Below are positions 1-9,172 of a DNA stretch of 50,197 nucleotides, piece after piece. Source of the DNA: Rhodobacteraceae bacterium UBA2776. GTDB taxonomy: Bacteria; Pseudomonadota; Alphaproteobacteria; Rhodobacterales; Rhodobacteraceae. The position numbers were made by a program, and so were the translations under genes. Every line of letters starts with the position of its first letter. Position 1 is the first letter of the stretch. The notes below the pieces were generated by a model that was not told the origin of the DNA, did no database searches, and worked only from the letters and a program-made list of their open reading frames with translations. The stretch covers positions 1 through 50,197 of the forward strand of contig DEIK01000015.1 of the NCBI GenBank assembly GCA_002352425.1, in the 5' to 3' direction.

Positions 1-1405
1 CCATCCGATCAAAATCGGCGTCATCGGCTTTGCCCCGCCGCAAATCATGAACTGGGATCGTCGCCACCTAGAAGGCAATGTGATGACCCGCGACATTGTC
101 GCCACTGCACGCGCTTACGTGCCTGAGATGAAAGAAGCAGGCGCTGACGTCATCATCGCGTTGTCGCATTCCGGCATTGCGGCCTCGCAGACCGAGGAAG
201 GGCTGGAAAACGCCTCGCTGCAACTGGCGATGGTAGACGGCATCGACGCGATCATGGCGGGGCATCATCATTTGGTGTTCCCGGGGCCGAAATATGCAGG
301 CATTGACGGGGTCGATGCCGAAAAAGGCACGTTGCACGGCAAACCAGCCACGATGGGTGGGTTTTGGGGCTCTCATATGGGTCTGATCGACCTTATGCTG
401 GAGCGTTCCGGCAGTGACTGGAAAATCATCAGCTTTGGCACCGAGGCACGGCCGATTTCCAAACGCAATGAGGACCGCTCGACCACGGCACTGGTTGAAA
501 GCCAGCAGTTCGTGTTGGATTCGGTGCAAAAAGAGCATGACGAAACGCTGGCCTATGTGCGCCGTGCGGTTGGCAAGACCGAAGCCCCCTTGCACAGCTA
601 TTTTGCGCTGGTGGCGGATGATCCATCGGTTCAAATCGTCTCGATTGCACAAAAATGGTATATTGCCGAGATGCTGAAAGGCACCGAATACGCGGGCTTG
701 CCAATCCTGTCTGCCGCCGCGCCGTTCAAGGCAGGTGGCCGTGGTGGTCCGGATTATTACACCGATGTTGCCATCGGGGATGTCGCGATCAAAAACGTGT
801 CGGATCTATACCTATACCCCAACACCGCGCGCGCTGTGAAGGTAACAGGTGCACAGGTCAAGGGCTGGCTGGAACGCTCGGCTGGTATGTTTAATCAGGT
901 CGAGGCCGGCAAAGCGGATCAGGTCCTGCTGAACCCCGACTTTCCCAGCTATAACTTTGATGTGATCGACGGGGTGACCTATGAAATCGACCTTAGTCAA
1001 CCATCGCGTTATGACGCCAAAGGTGGTTTGCTGGACGCGGGTGCATCGCGCATCGTCAATCTGATGTTTGATGGCAAACCCGTGGCGGATGACATGGAGT
1101 TTGTGATCGCCACCAACAATTACCGTGCTTCAGGCGGCGGCGATTTCCCGGGTGCCATGGGGGACACTATCATATTTGAGGCCCCTGACACCAACCGCGA
1201 TGTGCTGGTGCGCTATATCGTCGAACAAGGCACCATCAACCCGAAAGCCGATGCCAACTGGCGCTTCAAATCGCTGCCGGACACCACAGTTTTGTTTGAT
1301 ACAGGACCAAAGGCCAAGGATTACATTGATGATCTGCAAGGTGTAGCGATCGAACCTGCGGGCGATGGTCCTGATGGTTTTGCCCGCTTTCGCATTAAAC
1401 TCTAG
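1..1405 (+). CDS. cpdB: 2',3'-cyclic-nucleotide 2'-phosphodiesterase/3'-nucleotidase, C-terminal part
   Basis: The reading frame is open from base 2, so the gene starts left of the window; the ATG at 47 is internal. The visible part holds the end of a calcineurin-like metallophosphatase domain (IALSHSG, then the metal-binding MAGHHHLVFPG) followed by a 5'-nucleotidase C-terminal domain with the substrate-pocket segment TNNYRASGGGDFPG. This domain order is that of periplasmic CpdB/UshA-type enzymes, which release nucleosides and phosphate from 2',3'-cyclic nucleotides and 3'-nucleotides. The KIGVIGFAPP stretch before residue 1 of the ATG fits CpdB better than UshA. The signal peptide would lie outside the window. 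The downstream DMT gene is convergent. Family assignment is firm; the exact substrate is inferred. Confidence 0.9.
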   Translation, partial: HPIKIGVIGFAPPQIMNWDRRHLEGNVMTRDIVATARAYVPEMKEAGADVIIALSHSGIAASQTEEGLENASLQLAMVDGIDAIMAGHHHLVFPGPKYAGIDGVDAEKGTLHGKPATMGGFWGSHMGLIDLMLERSGSDWKIISFGTEARPISKRNEDRSTTALVESQQFVLDSVQKEHDETLAYVRRAVGKTEAPLHSYFALVADDPSVQIVSIAQKWYIAEMLKGTEYAGLPILSAAAPFKAGGRGGPDYYTDVAIGDVAIKNVSDLYLYPNTARAVKVTGAQVKGWLERSAGMFNQVEAGKADQVLLNPDFPSYNFDVIDGVTYEIDLSQPSRYDAKGGLLDAGASRIVNLMFDGKPVADDMEFVIATNNYRASGGGDFPGAMGDTIIFEAPDTNRDVLVRYIVEQGTINPKADANWRFKSLPDTTVLFDTGPKAKDYIDDLQGVAIEPAGDGPDGFARFRIKL

Positions 1406-1425
1406 GCCAATGTTGTGGGGGTGGG

Positions 1426-2268
1426 CTAAGCTGCGCGCCCCCGCATCTGCGACCAAATCAGCGCGCCCATGATCATTGCACCGCCAATCGCCGCGGCCCA
1501 AGTCGGGATTTCGCTCAACAACAAAAACGCCCAAATCGGGGCCAGTGGGGTTTCCAGCGCACTGAGCAGGGCTGCCTCTGTTGGCGGTAATATTCGCGCC
1601 CCCATCGTAAAGGTCACCGAGGCCAGCGCAAACACCACGCCAAACACCAGCAGCAACAGCAATTCCATGCTGATCACCTGCAGGGGGGCCGTGAACCAAA
1701 GCGCAACGGGCAACAGAATGACCGAGGCCAGCGCATTTGGCAACAACACAGGCGTTTGTGGAAAACGCCGATAAAGCACCATTATGCCCGCAATCATCAA
1801 AGTCATCCAAAACGCCAGCGCATCCCCCAACAACGTGCCGCCACCGAACGAGCCACTGACCACCACAAACACCCCAATGATCGCCACGCAGCTCGCCAAC
1901 AGCACCCGCTGGCTTGGCCGCTCTTTCAACAGCACCCAGGCCAGCAACGCCGTAACAAACGGCGCGCTTGCCCAGATCAGCGCCACATTGGCGATGCTGG
2001 TCAATTTGAAAGCCGGAATAAACGCCGCTGTCCCAGACACACTCAACAGGGTCGATCCCCAAGCAGCGGCTCCAAATCCGTGCCACTCACGTCGAAAATC
2101 CCCGCGCAACAGCGCGTAAACCAGCGTGAAAACAGCCGCACTGACCCCGCGCCAGAAAATCACCGACCAAGCATCCGCGCTCACCCCTTTGGTGAACAGG
2201 CCAGCGGTGCTGAACGCTATCGCCGAAATGCAGACCAGCGCAACACCCTGCGCATGTGTAGATTTCAT
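1426..2268 (-). CDS. DMT-superfamily (EamA) transporter
   Basis: A 280-residue, very hydrophobic protein with about ten predicted membrane helices and an internal duplication, as expected of two EamA domains. The first domain begins near GVALVCISAIAFSTAGLFTK; the second contains the typical late segment ILPPTEAALLSALETPLAPI, which is highly conserved in EamA exporters. Members of the family export amino acids or metabolites, or are of unknown substrate; nothing here narrows that. The ATG at 2268 is the natural start. It is divergent from the nitroreductase gene across about 220 bases and convergent with cpdB. Confidence 0.88.
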   Translation of the reverse strand: MKSTHAQGVALVCISAIAFSTAGLFTKGVSADAWSVIFWRGVSAAVFTLVYALLRGDFRREWHGFGAAAWGSTLLSVSGTAAFIPAFKLTSIANVALIWASAPFVTALLAWVLLKERPSQRVLLASCVAIIGVFVVVSGSFGGGTLLGDALAFWMTLMIAGIMVLYRRFPQTPVLLPNALASVILLPVALWFTAPLQVISMELLLLLVFGVVFALASVTFTMGARILPPTEAALLSALETPLAPIWAFLLLSEIPTWAAAIGGAMIMGALIWSQMRGRAA

Positions 2269-2488
2269 TTCAGACCCTCGCGCTAAACAAACATGACCCT
2301 ACCCTTATCGCGCCCCTGCTGTGTTTCAAGCAATCTTTCCTATCTTCTGTTCAAAAGCATCCGCACCACAGGCACCGCGCCGTCAGGCGCACTAACAAAA
2401 GTGCAGCCCTTTAGGGCTCCAATTTAGCACCTCGGCCTTGAACCCCGCGTCGATATCGACAACATGTAACAGGCAACAGGAGAGCAAA

Positions 2489-3067
2489 ATGATCAACCAA
2501 ACCAATTCCGTGCCGGATTTTCTCCAAACACGACGCTCTGTCCCTTATAAAACCCTGACCATGCCTGCCCCAGATGCAGATCAACTGGCCCCGTTGTTGA
2601 CGGCCGCCGCCCGTGTGCCAGACCACGGCAAACTAGAACCCTGGCGCTTTATCATCCTAAATAATGCCGCCTTGCCCCGCCTTGCTGCACTGGCCAACAC
2701 ACGCGGTATGGCACTGGGAATTGAGGCAGACAAAATAAGTAAAGCCGCCACCACCTTTGCCAACGCTCCACTAATTGTCGCCGTGATTGCTACGCCAAAA
2801 CCATCCGAAAAGGTGCCCGAGGTTGAACAGCTCTACTCGGCAGGCGCTGTCTGCCTGTCGCTGCTTAATATTGCGCTGGCCACGGGGTGGGGTGCAAATT
2901 GGCTGTCGGGCTGGCCCAGCCATGACCGTGGATTCCTGACTGAGGGTCTCAACCTCGCCGCCGATGAAAGCGTCGCGGGGTTTATCCATATCGGCACAGC
3001 GCAAACGCCCCCACCCGAGCGCCCCAGACCAAACCTACCCGCGCTCACAACATGGGTCACAACATGA
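2489..3067 (+). CDS. nitroreductase family protein (YdjA-like)
   Basis: A 192-residue FMN-binding nitroreductase fold. The N-terminal FLQTRRSVPYKTL supplies the usual RRS phosphate-binding segment, followed by AARVPDHGKLEPWRFIIL, which matches the short single-domain YdjA type. Such enzymes reduce nitro or quinone compounds with NAD(P)H; the true substrate is unknown. The start at 2489 is chosen over an upstream in-frame ATG at 2438 because AGGAG sits at the right distance and homology-like sequence begins only here. Its stop overlaps the next start as ATGA (3064-3067), so the two genes are probably translated together. Confidence 0.87.
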   Translation: MINQTNSVPDFLQTRRSVPYKTLTMPAPDADQLAPLLTAAARVPDHGKLEPWRFIILNNAALPRLAALANTRGMALGIEADKISKAATTFANAPLIVAVIATPKPSEKVPEVEQLYSAGAVCLSLLNIALATGWGANWLSGWPSHDRGFLTEGLNLAADESVAGFIHIGTAQTPPPERPRPNLPALTTWVTT

Positions 3068-3759
3068 TTTTCACTGATTTCACCAAAGCCCTGAGCCAAA
3101 TGACGGACCGACGTTTCCTACGGGTGCTGCTCTTTGGCATAGCCCTTACTGTGGCCCTATTGTTCGGGATCTATGCGTTGTTCTTGGCCGCCATAAGCAG
3201 CTTGGACGCCGATTCGCTCACCCTCCCCATTATTGGCGAGGTCACTTGGGTCAAAGATCTGCTCGGCTGGGGCTCACTGGCCCTCATGCTGATCTTGTCG
3301 TTCTTTTTGATGATCCCTGTGGCCTCGGCCTTTACGGGGCTGTTTCTTGAGGACGTTGCCAAAGCGGTTGAGCAAAAACACTACCCATATTTAACGCCAA
3401 CCCCACGCATCCCATTTAGCGAGACCCTTGTGGACACGCTAAATTTCCTAGGGGTTTTAATCGGCGCGAATATCTTGGCAGTCTTCCTCTATATGGTTTT
3501 GAACATATTCTCGCCGCTCGCGTTTTGGGCGATCAACGGCTATTTACTGGGACGGGAATACTTCCAGATGGCCGCCATGCGCCGCTTGGGCCGCGTCAAA
3601 GCCAAGGCGCTGGCAAAACAACACAGATTTGAGGTTTGGATCGCAGGTATTTTGATGACGGTGCCACTAACCATTCCACTGGTTAATCTATTGGTGCCGG
3701 TGCTCGCGGCGGCCACGTTCACCCATATGTTTCAGCGGCTTGAGGGCGGATCAAAGTGA
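3064..3759 (+). CDS. EI24 domain / CysZ-like integral membrane protein
   Basis: A protein of 231 residues with four or more membrane helices. The segments MLILSFFLMIPVASAFTGLF and the later FWAINGYLLGREYFQMAAMR (the G-Y-x-x-G-R-E-Y-F block) are characteristic of the EI24/CysZ family. CysZ imports sulfate in enterobacteria, but most alphaproteobacterial members have no proven role, so I do not use the symbol. The ATG at 3064 overlaps the nitroreductase stop by ATGA; an ATG twelve bases earlier is possible. The last 28 bases overlap the 3' end of the convergent DUF1467 gene. Confidence 0.78.
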   Translation: MIFTDFTKALSQMTDRRFLRVLLFGIALTVALLFGIYALFLAAISSLDADSLTLPIIGEVTWVKDLLGWGSLALMLILSFFLMIPVASAFTGLFLEDVAKAVEQKHYPYLTPTPRIPFSETLVDTLNFLGVLIGANILAVFLYMVLNIFSPLAFWAINGYLLGREYFQMAAMRRLGRVKAKALAKQHRFEVWIAGILMTVPLTIPLVNLLVPVLAAATFTHMFQRLEGGSK

Positions 3760-4013
3760 TCAAACCAGTCGAAATCCTCGACCGTGATCACGCCGCTTAA
3801 AATCACCACCATCACAATAGACCATACCACCACTGTGATGGCCGTCACGATCATAGCGCGCTTTTTCAACTGCGGGTCAACAGGGGCAGAAGCCGGCGTG
3901 CCACGTGCCACTTTGCCAACGTCTTCTTGGGTTTTCAAACGCAGCGGCAAGACGATGAACAGCGTCAAAAACCAGATGATAGCAAACAGAACGAGCGCGG
4001 ATGTAATCGCCAT
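3732..4013 (-). CDS. DUF1467 family small membrane protein
   Basis: A 93-residue protein with two membrane helices: one at the N terminus (ALVLFAIIWFLTLFIVLPL) and one near residues 55-75 (IVTAITVVVWSIVMVVILSG). The loop between them carries the short GTPASAPVDPQLKKRA segment typical of DUF1467. The family is nearly confined to alphaproteobacteria and very often lies just downstream of methylmalonyl-CoA epimerase, as here, six bases after it. Function is unknown. The C terminus overlaps the convergent EI24 gene. Confidence 0.88.
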   Translation of the reverse strand: MAITSALVLFAIIWFLTLFIVLPLRLKTQEDVGKVARGTPASAPVDPQLKKRAMIVTAITVVVWSIVMVVILSGVITVEDFDWFDHFDPPSSR

Positions 4014-4019
4014 AGTAGG

Positions 4020-4424
<405 letters not shown>

Positions 4425-4579
4425 GGCAAGGCTCCTTATTCTGTAGATCACCAGCGTTATGGAGTGGCAATTGAGTGTGCGCAAGTCAACACTTGCCAAA
4501 TGTGTCGCGCTGTTAACCTCCCCTTAGGCAATATCAGGATTAACTGTGTGTCATCACTGTTTGGGAACAAGGTAAGGTT

Positions 4580-5296
4580 ATGGATGAATTTGATGCAATG
4601 ACAATGGGCAGTTGCGCCACGGCGGCGCGACCACTTTTGGGGCTAACGGTGCTGGTGGTTGAGGACAGCCGTTTCGCAAGCGAGGCCATGCGACTGTTGT
4701 GTTTGCGTTCTGGTGCGCGCATCCGCCGGGCCGATTGTCTAAGCTCGGCGCATCGGCATTTACAGCTTTATCGTCCTGCCGTAGTTTTGGTAGATTTGGG
4801 GTTACCTGATGGCTCTGGTGCTGACCTGATCGAAGAATTGTCCCATGCCACGCCGCGCATCGACGTCATTTTGGGTATCAGCGGCGACTCCAGTCGCGAA
4901 GCAGAGGCTATGGCGGCTGGTGCCAACGGGTTTTTGGCCAAACCATTTGATGGGCTTGGGGTCTTTCAACAAGCCATTTTGGCCCATCTGCCCGATGCTG
5001 CCCAACCCCCTGGCCCACGTGTGGTGCCGGATGACGTTATCACGCCTGATCCGATTGCATTCCTTGACGACATTGCGCATGTGGCAGGTGTTCTGCAAGC
5101 GGGGCCCAGCGATAAAGTGCTCGACTATGTGGCCCAGTTCACTTCTGGCGTTGCTCGAAGCGCTCATGATGCACCATTAGAGGCAGCAGCCATGGCATTG
5201 GCCAAGGATCGGGCCAGCGGGCATCCGGTGCGCAATGATGTGCAGCGGTTGAACGGGATGCTTAAGGAACGTCTGGCTGAGAACCAAGTGATCTAG
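4580..5296 (+). CDS. stand-alone response-regulator receiver protein
   Basis: A 238-residue protein whose first ~140 residues form a CheY-like receiver: acidic pair E28-D29 (LVVEDSR), phospho-acceptor D72 (VLVDLGLPDGSG), switch S101 (GISGDS) and K121 (FLAKPF). The remaining ~100 residues match no output domain I know and look helical, with a Pro-rich linker near 135. It is therefore probably a signalling relay or protein-binding regulator and not a DNA-binding one. No histidine kinase is adjacent, so the partner is an orphan elsewhere. AAGG precedes the ATG. It is divergent from mce across about 155 bases. Confidence 0.87.
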   Translation: MDEFDAMTMGSCATAARPLLGLTVLVVEDSRFASEAMRLLCLRSGARIRRADCLSSAHRHLQLYRPAVVLVDLGLPDGSGADLIEELSHATPRIDVILGISGDSSREAEAMAAGANGFLAKPFDGLGVFQQAILAHLPDAAQPPGPRVVPDDVITPDPIAFLDDIAHVAGVLQAGPSDKVLDYVAQFTSGVARSAHDAPLEAAAMALAKDRASGHPVRNDVQRLNGMLKERLAENQVI

Positions 5297-5307
5297 GCCG
5301 CTCATCA

Positions 5308-5322
5308 AGCCTTACGGCTTTC
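5308..5322 (+). terminator. possible terminator after the receiver gene
   Basis: A short hairpin, AAGCC-TTAC-GGCTT, followed by TCCTC, begins eleven bases after the stop codon. The U-run is poor, so termination would be weak. A similar CCTTACGGCTTT core appears after tdk near 18519. Confidence 0.35.
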
Positions 5323-5389
5323 CTCGCTGGTGGTGAAAAATCCCGCAAGGGGTGCTAAGCCGCCGTTCAACCCAGCCGCCGTTTCCAAA

Positions 5390-6103
5390 TTAAAGTGCCG
5401 GATCATCCACGACCCGCACCAATCGGGTCAAGTCAGACAAGCTCTCTTTTTGCTTGCCGTCCGCCTGAAAATTCTCAGGGGCCAACCACGTGGAAAACGC
5501 TGATTTCAGCGCGGGCCACTCATCATCAATCGAGGCATACCACGCCGTATCCCGATTGCGCCCCTTGGAAATACCGGCTTGGCGGAATATCCCCTCATAG
5601 CTGAACCCCAACCGTTCAGCCGCGCGGCGCGAGCCCATATTCAGAGCGTTGCACTTCCATTCATAGCGTCTATATCCCGCATCATAGGCCCATTGCATCA
5701 TCAAGAATATCGCTTCGGTCGCAGCGCGTGTGCGTTGCAACGGTCTGGCGTAATTGATGTGCCCAACCTCAATCGACCCTGCTTCGGGCGTGATCCGTAA
5801 GAAGCTGGCAACCCCTTCAAAATGGCCGCTTTCAAGATTCTTGATCGCATAGAACACTGGATCATTGGCTGACGTCGCGTCGCGAACCCATCGATGATAA
5901 CCAGCAGCCGAAGTGTACGGCCCATAGGGCAAGAAATCCCAAATCGCATTATCTACCGAATTGGCCCGGTGAATTTCAGCCGCATGCGCATCGGCATTCA
6001 GCAGTTCCAACCGCGCAAATTTGCCCAAAAGCACCGGCTCTTCGGGCCGCTTTGGCACGGTCCACCCCTGAACCTTTTTGCCCAATCGCATCTCATCCGA
6101 CAT
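5390..6103 (-). CDS. GNAT acetyltransferase, RimJ/RimL-like
   Basis: A 237-residue N-acetyltransferase. LLGKFARLELLNADAHAAEI opens the domain, and the acetyl-CoA-binding helix is at ARPLQRTRAATEAIFLMMQW, followed by the typical RRYEWKCNALNMGSRRAAER and LGFSYEGIFRQ of the RimJ/RimL subgroup, which acetylates N termini or small amines. The C-terminal ~40 residues fall outside the domain. The start at 6103 is taken because GGGAGA precedes it; the frame continues 31 codons upstream without family-like sequence. The target is unknown. It is divergent from the small 6268 gene. Confidence 0.85.
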   Translation of the reverse strand: MSDEMRLGKKVQGWTVPKRPEEPVLLGKFARLELLNADAHAAEIHRANSVDNAIWDFLPYGPYTSAAGYHRWVRDATSANDPVFYAIKNLESGHFEGVASFLRITPEAGSIEVGHINYARPLQRTRAATEAIFLMMQWAYDAGYRRYEWKCNALNMGSRRAAERLGFSYEGIFRQAGISKGRNRDTAWYASIDDEWPALKSAFSTWLAPENFQADGKQKESLSDLTRLVRVVDDPAL

Positions 6104-6267
6104 CGCATATTCTCCCGATTGCCCGTCGATACTAGGACAGCCCCCGCAGCGGCGAAACCCTGAAAACGCGCCAATCCCACCCAAATCCCGCCACATTCAT
6201 TTGGCACAACATTAGGTAGGGCCAATCAACAGGCCCGCCAAGAAACCCCTTAGAAGGAGCCGCAGCC

Positions 6268-6450
6268 ATGCTTAAAAAGCTAATCCATATTTCCAACGAA
6301 GACAGCGGCAATGTTGCCTTTGATTGGGTGGTTCTGACTGCGGGTATCATTTCTTTGGGCATGGCTGTCACCCTGACAGCAACCCACAACGCCAACGCGG
6401 CGTCCCCTGCAAGCAGCCCCGCAATCGAGATTGCCTCAACTGCGCATTAA
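6268..6450 (+). CDS. Flp-pilin-like small membrane protein
   Basis: A 60-residue protein with the pattern EDSGNVAFDWVVLTAGIISL: an acidic residue followed by one strongly hydrophobic helix (about residues 18-38). This resembles the N-terminal half of Flp/TadE-type pilin subunits and a set of short Rhodobacteraceae proteins ending the helix in VTLTA. AGAAGGAG precedes the ATG at a good distance. No tad pilus gene is nearby, so a pilus role is only a guess. The stop overlaps the 3' end of the convergent DUF1501 gene by four bases. Confidence 0.65.
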   Translation: MLKKLIHISNEDSGNVAFDWVVLTAGIISLGMAVTLTATHNANAASPASSPAIEIASTAH

Positions 6451-7673
6451 CGGGTGAGCCTCAGCGCCCCGGTCATTTCCAGTCCTGGAAAAATCGCGCC
6501 CTCCAGCAGGGATTGATCCAACCCGAACAGCCCCTGCATCACCGTGGCGGACACATCGCGCACATCCATCACCGGTCGTAAATCGCGCCCCTGATATAGA
6601 TCAGCCTCTGTCAGACCGGGCCATTCGCCGAACACTTTACCACCTGCAATCGCCCCACCCGCCAAGATCATCGCACCACCCGTGCCATGATCGGTGCCAC
6701 GAGTGCCGTTTTCACGCGCCGTGCGGCCAAACTCGGTCATCGCCACCACCGCCGTTTTGCCCCAAACATCACCCAGCTGTTTTTTCAAAATCAAAATCGT
6801 ATCTTGCAGCCGCGACAGACCACCCCTTAGCGCCTGACGTTGATTGTTATGCGTGTCCCAGCCGTTGATTGAAAATGCCGCAACACGGGTGTTTTCTTTT
6901 AGCCGGTTGGCGGCAAACTCCGCGACCCGTTTGTGCGCGCCGCCCCGCATGGAGGCCATCATCTGCTGTTTCATCATCGCCGCATCATCACCGTCGGCAT
7001 CCGTCTCGACCATCTTTGGGTCCAAAACCTCTGCCAATTCGATTGCTTCGGCAACCGAAGCGTTGAACAATGGGTCGTCATGATAAATCCGCTCCAACAA
7101 GCGACGTGATTGGTCCGACAGGTTCATATGGGTGTCTGGCGACCAGTTCGACACCGGCGCGCCGCCCGTCAACACCAGCATTTCTTCGCGGCCGATGGCA
7201 AAACCTGTCTGCGGCTCCACCCCTGGGATCACCTGCAACATCCGGTTCAACCAGCCATCGCGCACCCGGCCCAACCCGTCCATTCCTAATCCGGCTTCCA
7301 GCAAATCCTGCCCATCAAAATGGCTGCGCTTGTCGCGGTACGGGGTTGATGCCGCATGGGCGAAGCCCAATTCACCTTTGTCCCAAAGCGGCATCAAATC
7401 TTTCAGTCCCTTGTGCAATGCAAAGAACCCGTCCAAATCTGATGCTCCCGCCGCTTCGCCTGCTTTCAGGGTCGGGCGCAGGCCTTTTAGGGCCGCATCA
7501 CCATAAGGTTGCACCACGTCCAGCCCGTCCATACCGCCACGCAAAATGATCACGACCAGCCGATTGTCGCTGGGCAAAGCGGCAAAACTCATCGGGGTCA
7601 AGAGCGGGCTGGCCGCCGCCGAACAGCCCAATAGGCCAGCCCGTTTCAGGAATTTACGCCGTGAAATACTCAT
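6447..7673 (-). CDS. DUF1501 domain protein, Tat-exported
   Basis: A 408-residue protein starting with a twin-arginine signal, SRRKFLKRAGLLGCSAAA, so it is probably exported folded. The body belongs to DUF1501, a branch of the alkaline-phosphatase/sulfatase superfamily: VVIILRGGMDGLDVVQPYG near the N terminus, SHFDGQDLLE, and the late metal-site-like segment TEFGRTARENGTRGTDHGTG. It lies eleven bases downstream of the DUF1800 gene; these two families are almost always paired and are thought to act together at the cell surface, but no reaction has been shown to my knowledge. Confidence 0.92.
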   Translation of the reverse strand: MSISRRKFLKRAGLLGCSAAASPLLTPMSFAALPSDNRLVVIILRGGMDGLDVVQPYGDAALKGLRPTLKAGEAAGASDLDGFFALHKGLKDLMPLWDKGELGFAHAASTPYRDKRSHFDGQDLLEAGLGMDGLGRVRDGWLNRMLQVIPGVEPQTGFAIGREEMLVLTGGAPVSNWSPDTHMNLSDQSRRLLERIYHDDPLFNASVAEAIELAEVLDPKMVETDADGDDAAMMKQQMMASMRGGAHKRVAEFAANRLKENTRVAAFSINGWDTHNNQRQALRGGLSRLQDTILILKKQLGDVWGKTAVVAMTEFGRTARENGTRGTDHGTGGAMILAGGAIAGGKVFGEWPGLTEADLYQGRDLRPVMDVRDVSATVMQGLFGLDQSLLEGAIFPGLEMTGALRLTR

Positions 7674-7684
7674 GCTTTACACCC

Positions 7685-9061
7685 CTAATTTCGCTGGAAT
7701 TCGGGAGAGGCAAACACCAACCCAACCCCATCTGCATTGTCGACACTGTCATCGCAAGCTTGCAACAATTCCAAACTCAACCGTGTGCCAAGCGCGGTTT
7801 TGGCCAAGGCCACCGGTTCAGGCAACTTAGAGCGCAACTGCGTTGGCACTGTCATCGCCCATTGAATGCGTGCGGCTAAACCTTGCGGGGTGATCCAGTG
7901 CTCGGCCTCTTCGGCCCAGCCATCTGGACCCGTCGGATTTTCCCACATCTGCCCCATCAAACCCATTGGCGCGATCACATAGGTTCGGATTTTTTTCCAC
8001 TTCAGTTCTGCGAATTTCTTTTCTTTAACGCCCAACGCACGCATAGAAGATGTCACAAAATCAATCGGTTGCTTTACTTTTTCCGCGGGCATCGCCCAAG
8101 CGGCCTCATGCGTTAGCATTGCTCGATACGTCGCCATCAAATCGCCACCACTGTCGCGATAGGCCGCTGCCACATGCGCCACAAGCGCTGCGTCAGGGTC
8201 ATCCGAGATGAAATGCACAACCAGTTTGCGGGCCAAGTGACGGGCCGTGTCCGGATGAACGGCCAGGTCATCTAGAAAATCGGTGACGTGAAACAGGTCT
8301 TGGATATAGCCGCCATAAGCTTTGCCCAGTACTGTTTCGGGCCCCGGCTCGGACATCTTGGCATCATAAGTGAACCCACCTTTGCGCCGATATGTCAGCC
8401 CAGCGAACAACTTGGCCAACTCAAAAACATCATTTTGCGTGTAGGCCCCGTCGACGCCCAGCGTGTGCAATTCCAGCACTTCGCGGGCCAGGTTTTCATT
8501 GATCCCACGCTTGGGCGTGCGCGCTGCAACCACCGAATTGGGCCCGACGGAATTGACCTGATCCAAGAACATCAACATCATCGGATGGAAGGTCGCCGTC
8601 TTTAGTAATTCGGCGAAATTTCCGGTGATGTTCGGACGGATTGCGTCCTCGACATAGGTCGAAACCGCAAAACGCCACATGCTTTTCTTGCCAATAACGG
8701 TGAAATGGTCCGCCCAGAACCGCACCAAACGCTCGCGCAATCCGTCCTCGGTAAAGATGCTGCGCGCCATATGCGCACGTAGCCATTCGATCTGTTGACG
8801 CTGGGCTTGGTTGCGTAGTTTACCGATCCGTTGTTGGACTTCGACCCTTTTGTCGGGGTCTTCGCGGCGCAGTTTGTTCAGCTTGCGGATTTTTTCCATC
8901 AGCTCTTCGACTTGCGCGAAATGGCCGATGGGAAACCGTTCGGCCATCGCATCCGGTCCTTTCAGGCGGGCGAGCATATCGTCCACACTGGCAGGCGGGG
9001 CTATTTTGGCAGACAGGCCAGTGCCAAACCGGATTGCTGCTGTTTCGGAATTGAACGCCAC
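7685..9061 (-). CDS. DUF1800 domain protein
   Basis: A 458-residue DUF1800 protein, recognised by RLVRFWADHFTV, the NENLAREVLELHTLGVDG segment and VHPDTARHLARKLVVHFISD, which are diagnostic of the family. It forms an operon with the Tat-exported DUF1501 gene downstream. No classical signal peptide is evident. The start is set at the GTG at 9061, which has AGAGGT five bases upstream; a GTG two codons earlier is in frame but lacks a site. Function is unknown; the pair is sometimes linked to extracellular polymer or surface processes, which is conjecture. Confidence 0.9.
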   Translation of the reverse strand: MAFNSETAAIRFGTGLSAKIAPPASVDDMLARLKGPDAMAERFPIGHFAQVEELMEKIRKLNKLRREDPDKRVEVQQRIGKLRNQAQRQQIEWLRAHMARSIFTEDGLRERLVRFWADHFTVIGKKSMWRFAVSTYVEDAIRPNITGNFAELLKTATFHPMMLMFLDQVNSVGPNSVVAARTPKRGINENLAREVLELHTLGVDGAYTQNDVFELAKLFAGLTYRRKGGFTYDAKMSEPGPETVLGKAYGGYIQDLFHVTDFLDDLAVHPDTARHLARKLVVHFISDDPDAALVAHVAAAYRDSGGDLMATYRAMLTHEAAWAMPAEKVKQPIDFVTSSMRALGVKEKKFAELKWKKIRTYVIAPMGLMGQMWENPTGPDGWAEEAEHWITPQGLAARIQWAMTVPTQLRSKLPEPVALAKTALGTRLSLELLQACDDSVDNADGVGLVFASPEFQRN

Positions 9062-9116
9062 GGTCACCTCTTACAATCAACTGTTTTCGCTCGCTACCCC
9101 AACCCTACACGCAATG

Positions 9117-9148
9117 AAAAACCCCGCGCAACCATGCACGGGGTTTTT
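9117..9148 (-). terminator. rho-independent terminator of aspS
   Basis: A ten-pair stem, AAAAACCCCG paired with CGGGGTTTTT, around a twelve-base loop, starts 25 bases past the aspS stop. Read on the minus strand it ends in a T-run; the A/T symmetry makes it usable from both sides. It separates aspS from DUF1800. Confidence 0.85.
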
Positions 9149-9172
9149 GGCCGCATTCAGCGTAAAGTCGCG

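Noticed and set aside
1130..2086. A 318-codon minus-strand frame across the end of cpdB and most of the DMT gene
   Set aside because: Overlaps two confident genes in another frame and resembles nothing.
2406..2419. AGCCC-TTTA-GGGCT hairpin between the DMT and nitroreductase genes
   Set aside because: It lies between divergent starts, so a terminator makes no sense there; too short to claim as an operator.
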